This document shows positions 1-5,222 of a DNA stretch of 5,222 nt, piece by piece (the stretch's first letter is position 1; every line of letters begins with the position of its first letter). The notes beneath the pieces were generated by a model that had not been told where the DNA came from, made no database searches, and saw only the letters and a list, made by a program, of their open reading frames with translations. Position numbers and translations under genes: made by a program. This DNA is from Acidobacteriota bacterium. GTDB lineage: Bacteria; Acidobacteriota; UBA6911. The DNA is taken from NCBI GenBank assembly GCA_017860075.1, contig JAFNAH010000145.1, positions 1 through 5,222 on the forward strand. The letters are read 5' to 3'.

Positions 1-1
1 A

Positions 2-733
2 TCTGAAGCAGATCAGGGCCGTCGGGCCGGCTCCACCGTTCAGGCAGGACCTGTGGCAGCCCCGGCAGCGCCGGAGCCCGAATTCACATTCGTGCGGGCG
101 GTGTACACGAGCCTTCGCCCCTGGGGTTACTACAAGGGGTGGTATACGGACTGGCCGAAGGCTGACCGCCAGTTTCTCCTCGGCCTCGAGCGTCTCACAA
201 ACATAAAGATCGCCAGGGAAGGCAAGACTATTTCACTCATCGACCCGGAGCTTTTTCGATACCCGTTCCTCTACGCGGTCGAAGTCGGACAGTGGGACTT
301 GAGCGACGAGGAGGTATCATCTCTCGGGGAATATCTACGGCGAGGTGGCTTCCTTTTCTGCGATGATTTCTGGGGCAGCGCCGAGTGGGCCAACTTCGAG
401 CGCAACATGCGGCGCGTCCTGCCCGAATGCCGGATCGAAGAACTCCCGCGTGAGCACCCCCTCTTCCATTCCTACTACGACATCAACGAAATCATACAGA
501 CTCCAAACGTCGGAATCGCCGTCGAGCGCCGGCCCACGTATGAGCAGGACGGTTTTGTCCCTCACTGCAGGGGGATCTCGGACGAGAGCGGCCGGCTCAT
601 GGTTGTCATCAACTGGAACACCGATCTGGGCGACGCGTGGGAATGGGCGGACCTGCCCGGGTACCCCGCCAGGTACTCGACCTATGCCTACCAGGTCGGG
701 ATCAATGCGATCGTCTACGCGATGAGCCACTGA
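2..733 (+). CDS. DUF4159 family protein, 5'-partial
   Basis: This is a DUF4159-family protein. The family has a glutamine-amidotransferase-like fold, no established reaction, and is often encoded near MoxR/DUF58/VWA genes. Residue numbers here count from a GTG at 53. Seen: an N-terminal FTFVRAVY strand, a W/Y-rich stretch ending in a WPKADRQFL segment, YPFLYAVE near residue 70, GGFLFCDDFWG at 98-108, HPLF at 135-138, and a closing GRLMVVINWNTDLGD block before INAIVYAM. These match the family in order and the domain is full length. The frame stays open from base 2, and GTG 53 has only a short-spaced AGGA (3 nt) before it. The Ala/Pro-rich stretch ahead of the domain looks like a linker after a signal peptide, so the true start is probably outside the window; GTG 53 (226 aa) is the alternative. 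Its stop directly abuts the ATG of the next gene, which implies one operon. A periplasmic location is inferred, since no signal peptide is visible. Confidence 0.88.
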   Translation, partial: SEADQGRRAGSTVQAGPVAAPAAPEPEFTFVRAVYTSLRPWGYYKGWYTDWPKADRQFLLGLERLTNIKIAREGKTISLIDPELFRYPFLYAVEVGQWDLSDEEVSSLGEYLRRGGFLFCDDFWGSAEWANFERNMRRVLPECRIEELPREHPLFHSYYDINEIIQTPNVGIAVERRPTYEQDGFVPHCRGISDESGRLMVVINWNTDLGDAWEWADLPGYPARYSTYAYQVGINAIVYAMSH

Positions 734-3025
734 ATGGAGTCTGTTTTCGAGTTTCTCTTCAAGTATCGTCCCCTTGTCTACGAGCGTGGCTCATTCACGC
801 TCAGCCCGCCGTGGCCTGGTGCGGTGACGTGGGTGCTCGTAGCGGCAGCCATGTTCCTGGCCTGGTTTCTCTACCGGGGTATGCGGCACCTTGCGATCTT
901 TCCCTGGCGCATCCTGCTCATGGCGCTGCGCTGCCTCGCGTTGCTGACAGTCCTTGTCATTCTCCTCCAGCCCGCACTGACGGTTCCAGTGGCCGCACCC
1001 CAGCGCAGCTTCGTGGCGGTGGCATACGACGCGAGCCGGAGCATGGAAATCCGGGACGCTGCGGGTCGCCGTTCGCGCTTCGACGCAGAAGAGGATCTCC
1101 TGCGCTCTTCCACCGGTTCCCTGGTCCCGGAGCTCGCCGCACGGTTCAAGTTGCGCTATTTCCGTTTTTCGAGCGAAGCGGAGAGAACCTCTGCTTTCGA
1201 GGGCCGGGGGAAGCTTGGGAGCCACACGAACCTGGAGCGTTCGATCGACCAGGTGCTGAGCGAACTGGGCAGCGTTCCGGTTGCCGGCATCGTGCTGCTC
1301 TCTGACGGCGCGGACAACCGCTCCCTCAACCTCAGCGCTCTTACCGCCCGGCTGAAGGCACGGAGGATGCCCGTCTACGCCATCGGGATCGGTTCCCCCC
1401 GCTTCACGACTGACGCGGAGATCGTGCAGGTGGCCATGCCGGGACGTGTGCTTCCGGAGTCGATGGTGGAGGCAAGCGTGGCGGTGAAAGCCTCCGGACT
1501 TGCGGGTCGCGACGCGCAGCTCGTCGTCGCGGAGCGCGAAAAAGAGCTCAAGCGGACCAGGATCACACTGGGTGGCGACGGTGAAGTCAAGATCTGCCGA
1601 GTAGCCTTTTCATGCGGACCTGCGGGTGTCAAAGTCGTCACTTTCCGCATCGAGCCGTTGCCGGGCGAGATCGTACCCGAAAACAACGAAATGGCCGAGC
1701 TTCTGCGCGTTGAGGACGAGCAGCCTCAGATCCTGTATGTCGAAGGCGAGCCGCGATGGATTTACGGGTTCCTGCGGCGGGCCGCGCTCGAAGACAAGAG
1801 CGTGCGCCTCGTGACACTCCTGCGCCAGGCCGATGGGAAGTTTCTCAGGCAGGGAATCGAGTCGAGTTCGACGCTGGAGAAAGGTTTCCCGGCCCAACCC
1901 TCTGAACTTTTCCGATACAAAGCACTGATATTCGGAAGCGTGGAGGCAAGCTTCTTCACCTTCGACCAGCTGCGCCTGGTATCCGAGTTCGTAAGCAGGC
2001 GGGGAGGGGGCTTCCTGATGCTGGGAGGCAGAAGTTCATTCGGTCAGGGAGGATATGGCAATACCCCTGTTGAAGAGTTGTTGCCGCTGAATATCCGTTT
2101 CGGGGCCCGAAGTGCCGCACCGCAGTACGACGACCTGGAATTCCGAGCCAGATTGACGGGCTATGGTGCCGAGAATCCGGTGACCCGTGTGGCCCCTGAA
2201 GAAACCTTGAACCGGAAGCAGTGGGATGCCGCGCCCGCGCTGGTCGGTATCAATCCGACCGCAGGACCCAGGCTCGGAGCGACAGTGCTTGTTACGGCCC
2301 AGAACGGGCAGAGGCGGGGCCCAGCGCCCGTGCTCCTCGCGTTCCAGCGCTTCGGGCGCGGCAAGTCCATGGCACTCACGACTGCTTCGACGTGGCGCTG
2401 GCGGATGGAGATGGATCATCGGGACGACTTCCATGACGTTTTCTGGAAACACATGCTGCGGTGGCTGGTCAATGACGTGCCGGACCCCGTAACCGTCGCG
2501 GCAGCGAGAAGCTCGTGCTCGATGGATGAGACAATGACACTGACGGCGGAAGTGAACGACCCGGAGTTCCTGGCCGTGAATAACGCCCGCGTCACGGCGA
2601 CGGTCAAGACCCCGTCGGGACGGATCGTGACGTTGCCGTTCACTTGGGATGCCCGGGGAGAGGGGAAGTATTCAGCCGCCCTCAAGCCAGCCGAAGAGGG
2701 CATCTACGAGCTGTCGGCGGAGGCGTTTGCGGGAGAGCGGAGCCTCGGTCGATCAGTCGCCAGTTTCCGCGTCGCGGAGTCGACGGAAGAGTTTCGCAAC
2801 GCGTCCCTCAATTCCGACCTGCTCAAATTGCTTGCGAGAGACACGGGTGGGCAATACTACTCTCCGGCAGAGGTCCGGACACTGCCCGAGGACGTCTCCT
2901 ACATCGACAACGGCGTCTCCCGTGTCGAGGTGAAACCGATCTGGGATATGCCTTTTCTCTTCCTCCTGCTCGCCGGTGCGATCTCCGCGGAGTGGGTGGT
3001 GCGCAAAAAGAAAGGATTGGCATGA
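734..3025 (+). CDS. Membrane-anchored VWA protein with glutamine amidotransferase-like domain
   Basis: This 763-residue protein probably binds a ligand or partner through a metal site in the periplasm; no reaction is known. Seen in order: membrane helices at about 30-47 and 60-79; a VWA domain with a complete MIDAS site (DASRS at 99-103, Thr165, SDG with Asp191) ending in VYAIGIGS at 214-221; an Ig/CARDB-like segment with PGEIVPENN at 310-318; an amidotransferase-like domain from ILYVEGEP at 333 through GGGFLMLGG at 424-432 to ELLPLNIRF; WRWRM at 554-558; a second Ig-like domain at about 588-682; DTGGQYY at 703-709; and a last helix at about 740-756 followed by RKKK. Basic residues at 48-59 and at the C-terminus suggest N-out topology with the body in the periplasm. 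No Cys sits at the amidotransferase elbow, so that domain is probably non-catalytic. ATG 734 follows the previous TGA with no gap and no clear Shine-Dalgarno, which suggests coupled reinitiation. The N-terminal FEFLFKY followed by the first helix supports this start. Confidence 0.93.
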   Translation: MESVFEFLFKYRPLVYERGSFTLSPPWPGAVTWVLVAAAMFLAWFLYRGMRHLAIFPWRILLMALRCLALLTVLVILLQPALTVPVAAPQRSFVAVAYDASRSMEIRDAAGRRSRFDAEEDLLRSSTGSLVPELAARFKLRYFRFSSEAERTSAFEGRGKLGSHTNLERSIDQVLSELGSVPVAGIVLLSDGADNRSLNLSALTARLKARRMPVYAIGIGSPRFTTDAEIVQVAMPGRVLPESMVEASVAVKASGLAGRDAQLVVAEREKELKRTRITLGGDGEVKICRVAFSCGPAGVKVVTFRIEPLPGEIVPENNEMAELLRVEDEQPQILYVEGEPRWIYGFLRRAALEDKSVRLVTLLRQADGKFLRQGIESSSTLEKGFPAQPSELFRYKALIFGSVEASFFTFDQLRLVSEFVSRRGGGFLMLGGRSSFGQGGYGNTPVEELLPLNIRFGARSAAPQYDDLEFRARLTGYGAENPVTRVAPEETLNRKQWDAAPALVGINPTAGPRLGATVLVTAQNGQRRGPAPVLLAFQRFGRGKSMALTTASTWRWRMEMDHRDDFHDVFWKHMLRWLVNDVPDPVTVAAARSSCSMDETMTLTAEVNDPEFLAVNNARVTATVKTPSGRIVTLPFTWDARGEGKYSAALKPAEEGIYELSAEAFAGERSLGRSVASFRVAESTEEFRNASLNSDLLKLLARDTGGQYYSPAEVRTLPEDVSYIDNGVSRVEVKPIWDMPFLFLLLAGAISAEWVVRKKKGLA
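3011..3016 (+). promoter_or_regulatory. Ribosome binding site of the peptidase gene
   Basis: AAAGGA lies 5 nt before ATG 3022, inside the last codons of the VWA gene. It decides the start of the peptidase: the same frame is open much further upstream, but only this ATG has a good ribosome binding site, an ATGA overlap with the preceding stop, and a following signal peptide. Confidence 0.65.
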
Positions 3026-4077
3026 TCGCGATTCGCAGCTCGCGGATGGCAATGACGGCAGGTGCAGACAGACGGCCCGGCAGGGCGCCCTGCGCCTGCC
3101 TCATGTTCCTGGGCGTCGTCCTGAACGCCATTCCGGGAGTCGGCGGGCAAGCAGAGCCATCGGCGAACAGCAAAGACGGCAGGTGGGCACTTCTCATTGC
3201 CGGGATCAGCGGGGACCGGGAACTGCAGCTTGAGTTCATCGATGAGGTGAAGAATCTTCATGCTCTCCTGTCCTCCGAGATGCGGCTCCCCTCCGATCAC
3301 ATCGAAGCCCTTGTGGATGACCCGTCTCTCGTGCCGGGACTGGCTGCCCGGAAATCGACCGCGGAGAACCTTATGGATGCGTGCCGCCGCATTGGCCGCA
3401 GGGCGACCCGTGACGACTCCGTATTTGTGTTTATCGCAGGCCACGGCAGCTACGAGGGCAAAACCTATAAACTGAATCTCGTGGGGCCTGATCTGACTGC
3501 CGACGACCTGGCGACCTACCTGTATTCAATACCTGCTCGCACTTTCATCGTGGTCAATACGACAACCTGCAGCGGAGGGAGCATGGAGTCACTGGTGCAA
3601 CCGGGCCGGGTCGTCGCAACCGCCACCAAGAGTGGCCACGAGAAGAACAGAACGTATTTTGGACACTATTTCGTGGAGGCATTCCAGAACCACAACGCAG
3701 ATACTGACAAGAACGGCCGTATTTCCATGCTGGAAGCTTTCGGCTACGCGGATCAGAAAGTGAAGGAGCGCTACGCGGGCGAGGGGCTGCTGCAAACGGA
3801 ACATCCGACCCTGAATGATTCCAGCGACGGCCTGCTCGCTCGCACAGCCTATCTGGATGCGGGGAAGGGTATTGCTTACGGGCGTCCTCTGAGCGCAGAG
3901 GAACGTCGCCTGATGGAGGAGTCGGACGACCTGGAGAGGCAGATCGAGTCCCTCAAGCAGCAGAAGGCCGGGATGCCGGAGGAGGAGTACGACAGGAAGC
4001 TTGAGTCCCTGCTGCTGAAACTTGCTGAGATCAGCGCAAAACGTGGCCAGAAATCGTCCCAGGAACCGGATTTCTAA
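3022..4077 (+). CDS. Secreted caspase/legumain-like (clan CD, C13-like) cysteine peptidase
   Basis: This 351-residue protein is a predicted exported cysteine peptidase of the caspase/legumain fold. Seen: an unusually long, Arg-rich N-region (1-23), a hydrophobic core at about 24-40 and a plausible cleavage site after GGQA (Ala44). The domain opens with WALLIAGISGD. The catalytic His is in FIAGHGS (His141) and the catalytic Cys in NTTTCSGGSM (Cys183); the CSGGSM context is closer to C13 peptidases than to classical caspases. A 12-residue EF-hand-type loop, DTDKNGRISMLE at 227-238, follows, then EAFGYA and a TEHPTLND segment. A charged, heptad-like coiled coil fills about 292-345. Start: ATG 3022 overlaps the upstream stop by 4 nt (ATGA). 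Met9 or Met11 would shorten the N-region but lack as good a ribosome binding site. Coupling to the VWA gene suggests a shared job. Substrate and cleavage specificity cannot be read from the sequence; calcium control is inference. Confidence 0.88.
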   Translation: MIAIRSSRMAMTAGADRRPGRAPCACLMFLGVVLNAIPGVGGQAEPSANSKDGRWALLIAGISGDRELQLEFIDEVKNLHALLSSEMRLPSDHIEALVDDPSLVPGLAARKSTAENLMDACRRIGRRATRDDSVFVFIAGHGSYEGKTYKLNLVGPDLTADDLATYLYSIPARTFIVVNTTTCSGGSMESLVQPGRVVATATKSGHEKNRTYFGHYFVEAFQNHNADTDKNGRISMLEAFGYADQKVKERYAGEGLLQTEHPTLNDSSDGLLARTAYLDAGKGIAYGRPLSAEERRLMEESDDLERQIESLKQQKAGMPEEEYDRKLESLLLKLAEISAKRGQKSSQEPDF

Positions 4078-4118
4078 CGGCTGTGATTCAGGCAGTTGCG
4101 AGGGAAGTGGGTTCACTC

Positions 4119-4135
4119 CGGCCGTTGCAGGGCCG
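4119..4135 (+). other. Small stem-loop in the gap before the TPR gene
   Basis: CGGCC and GGCCG pair as a perfect 5-bp stem around the 7-nt loop GTTGCAG, 41 nt after the peptidase stop codon. No T-run follows, so it is not a convincing intrinsic terminator. It could slow 3' decay of the upstream message or be chance in GC-rich DNA. Confidence 0.25.
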
Positions 4136-4198
4136 TGATCGGTTGCGGTACCAGATTGATCTCCAAGATGCCGATTGCAGGCCAAGTCGAGGGAGCGT

Positions 4199-4213
4199 TG
4201 CCCCTCTCGGGCA
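4199..4213 (+). promoter_or_regulatory. Leader hairpin upstream of the TPR gene
   Basis: TGCCC and GGGCA form a perfect 5-bp stem around the loop CTCTC. The hairpin lies 14 nt before the Shine-Dalgarno of the TPR gene and directly abuts a 10-bp palindrome. No T-run follows it. A role in mRNA stability or translation is possible but unproven, as a stem this short can arise by chance. Confidence 0.25.
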
Positions 4214-4223
4214 CACATATGTG
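4214..4223. promoter_or_regulatory. CACATATGTG palindrome, possible operator
   Basis: This perfect 10-bp inverted repeat sits in the 162-nt gap, 4 nt before the TPR gene's Shine-Dalgarno. It is AT-centred in GC-rich surroundings. Symmetric sites of this kind are typical of dimeric regulators, but no -35/-10 pair could be recognised nearby, and one copy in a short gap is weak evidence. Confidence 0.2.
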
Positions 4224-4227
4224 AGGC

Positions 4228-4234
4228 AAGGGAG
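4228..4234 (+). promoter_or_regulatory. Ribosome binding site of the TPR gene
   Basis: AAGGGAG lies 5 nt before GTG 4240. An in-frame TGA at 4222-4224 rules out any earlier start, and the codons after this GTG encode a signal peptide, so the site fixes a non-ATG start. Confidence 0.7.
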
Positions 4235-4239
4235 ATTCC

Positions 4240-5222
4240 GTGCACCAGATCCTTTCAACCCTCCTGTTCTCGTTGATCTTCACGCTGCTTGCGGGCTCCG
4301 GTTCCCGCCTTACGCAGGATGCCGGTGTGTCGCTCGAGCGTGCTGACGCCGCGCTGCGAGGCGGCGACTACCCTGCTGCGCGCAAAGGCTACGAGACTCT
4401 CGTGGCAGAGGGGCGGAACGCCGAGCAGGCCCGGGTCGGCTTGCTGAGAACGCTGAACGAGACGGGAGCCTATCGAGAGGCATCCAAACTGGCGGAGACT
4501 TTTGTCTCGCGGAACCCTTCACCGGAGCTGTTCCTCGAGGCGGGCCTGATCGCGCGGGCGATCGGGGATCTCCGTCGAGCCGAGACGTATCTCCGCCGGT
4601 CACATGAACAGCCGGGTCCGGCCGGCATCCACGCGGCCGGAGAGCTGGCTGAACTCATGAACTCCCAAGGCAAACGTTCCGAGGCACGGGTGCTGTGGGA
4701 AGGGATCATGCAGCAATACCGCTCCGGCCGGCTGCGGGGGAGCGAAGCTCTCGGTCAGGCGGCGGTCGCCGCGTGGCGCCTCGGCTACGCCCAGGACGCG
4801 AAGGATATCTTCCTCGACGCCACGGACGAGAATGCGTCCGGGCCGGTCTCTGCGCGTCCCCTCGCGGACTTCGGGTTCCTGTTTCTCGACAAATACAATT
4901 CTACGGACGCGATGGACGTGTTCCGCGATTGCCTTAAGATCAACGGACGCTATCCGCCCGCCCTGCTGGGGATGGCACGGACCAGACTGTTCGACAGCAG
5001 CCCGGAAGCCGAAACCCAGGCGCGAGCTGCGATCTCCGTGAATCCGAACTACGTCCCCGCAATAAACCTGCTGGCCGAGCTCAGGATGCAGGAAGAGGAC
5101 TATGCAGCCGCCGAGCGCGAAGTCCGCCGCGCACTGGCCATCGATCCGGCGAACCTTGAATCGCTGAGCCTGTTGGCTGCCTGTCAACAGTCCACGGGTG
5201 ATTTGGCTGGCTATGCGGCGAC
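4240..5222 (+). CDS. Secreted tetratricopeptide repeat protein, 3'-partial
   Basis: A TPR protein with at least 327 codons, open at the right edge. TPR arrays are protein-binding scaffolds, so this is probably a periplasmic or outer-membrane-side partner protein. Seen: a short N-region, a hydrophobic core (about residues 4-18) and a small-residue stretch AGSGS where a signal peptidase could cut. About eight helix-pair repeats follow, starting near residues 32, 66, 97, 129, 168, 206, 241 and 274, with a ninth beginning at 308. The clearest are LRGGDYPAARKGYE (39-52) and the eighth, with EEDYAAAEREVRRALAIDP. Repeats three to six are more degenerate. No catalytic motif is visible; a C-terminal domain beyond the window cannot be excluded. 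The GTG start is set by a good Shine-Dalgarno and an in-frame stop 15 nt upstream. The 162-nt gap before it contrasts with the overlapping genes upstream, so it may have its own regulation even if co-transcribed. The DNA gives no specific partner. Confidence 0.85.
   Translation, partial: MHQILSTLLFSLIFTLLAGSGSRLTQDAGVSLERADAALRGGDYPAARKGYETLVAEGRNAEQARVGLLRTLNETGAYREASKLAETFVSRNPSPELFLEAGLIARAIGDLRRAETYLRRSHEQPGPAGIHAAGELAELMNSQGKRSEARVLWEGIMQQYRSGRLRGSEALGQAAVAAWRLGYAQDAKDIFLDATDENASGPVSARPLADFGFLFLDKYNSTDAMDVFRDCLKINGRYPPALLGMARTRLFDSSPEAETQARAAISVNPNYVPAINLLAELRMQEEDYAAAEREVRRALAIDPANLESLSLLAACQQSTGDLAGYAA

Noticed and set aside
1..6. TGA at 4-6 as the stop of an upstream gene
   Set aside because: A single stop with three bases of context cannot be told from chance, and the DUF4159 frame is open through it.
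335..730. Long antisense frames over the DUF4159 gene and similar ones over later genes
   Set aside because: These are expected in GC-rich coding DNA; they show low-complexity Arg/Pro/Ser composition and no domain, with a clear gene on the other strand.
2644..3021. Upstream extension of the peptidase frame to an ATG at 2644 (477-residue product)
   Set aside because: It would overlap the well-supported VWA gene by 382 nt and bury the signal peptide inside the protein. Its sequence is Arg/Gly-rich shadow coding, while ATG 3022 has a good ribosome binding site.
4119..4213. Rho-independent terminator between the peptidase and TPR genes
   Set aside because: Both stem-loops are only 5 bp and neither is followed by a T-run.
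4078..4239. Sigma70-type promoter in the gap
   Set aside because: Candidate TTGxxx boxes at 4143, 4156 and 4175 have no TATAAT-like hexamer at 16-18 bp spacing.
4083..4346. 87-residue + strand frame across the gap and the TPR start
   Set aside because: It has no Shine-Dalgarno or recognisable domain and conflicts with the signal peptide and repeats of the real TPR frame.
3022..5222. Caspase-like protease plus TPR as an anti-phage system (gasdermin operon or TPR-CHAT/Craspase type)
   Set aside because: No gasdermin-like or gRAMP gene is visible, both proteins carry signal peptides, and the TPR is a separate secreted protein. An envelope role fits better.

Overview
The window is a GC-rich (roughly 60% by eye), densely packed bacterial segment with four genes, all on the + strand. 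Every gene product looks exported or anchored in the inner membrane. The content is a DUF4159 protein, then a membrane-anchored von Willebrand A (VWA) protein with a glutamine-amidotransferase-like domain, then a secreted caspase/legumain-like cysteine peptidase, then a secreted tetratricopeptide repeat (TPR) protein. Gene sets like this often sit beside MoxR-type AAA+ ATPase and DUF58 genes in Acidobacteriota, Planctomycetota and related Gram-negative phyla. I favour an Acidobacteriota-like host, but the phylum is a low-confidence inference. No mobile element, tRNA, rRNA or CRISPR array is visible.

Layout. Positions 2-733 hold a DUF4159 protein whose frame is still open at the left edge, so its start probably lies outside the window. 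Positions 734-3025 hold a 763-residue protein that begins on the base after the previous stop (TGA|ATG). It has two N-terminal membrane helices, a VWA domain with a complete metal site, an Ig-like segment, an amidotransferase-like domain without an obvious nucleophile, a second Ig-like segment and a C-terminal membrane anchor. Positions 3022-4077 hold a 351-residue secreted peptidase whose ATG overlaps the previous stop by 4 nt (ATGA). It has a His141/Cys183 dyad, a perfect EF-hand-type loop and a C-terminal coiled coil. A 162-nt gap (4078-4239) follows, with a small hairpin, a 10-bp palindrome and a good ribosome binding site. A TPR protein with a GTG start (4240) and a signal peptide then runs off the right edge.

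How the genes may work together. The tight spacing of the first three genes implies one transcript with translational coupling. The topology of the VWA protein, judged from positive charges, places its 660-residue body in the periplasm, where the DUF4159, peptidase and TPR proteins would also act. The most attractive reading is an envelope module: a metal-dependent VWA adaptor, a caspase-like protease that may be calcium-controlled through its EF-hand-like loop, and a TPR scaffold. This functional link is inference. The domain calls rest on visible motifs.
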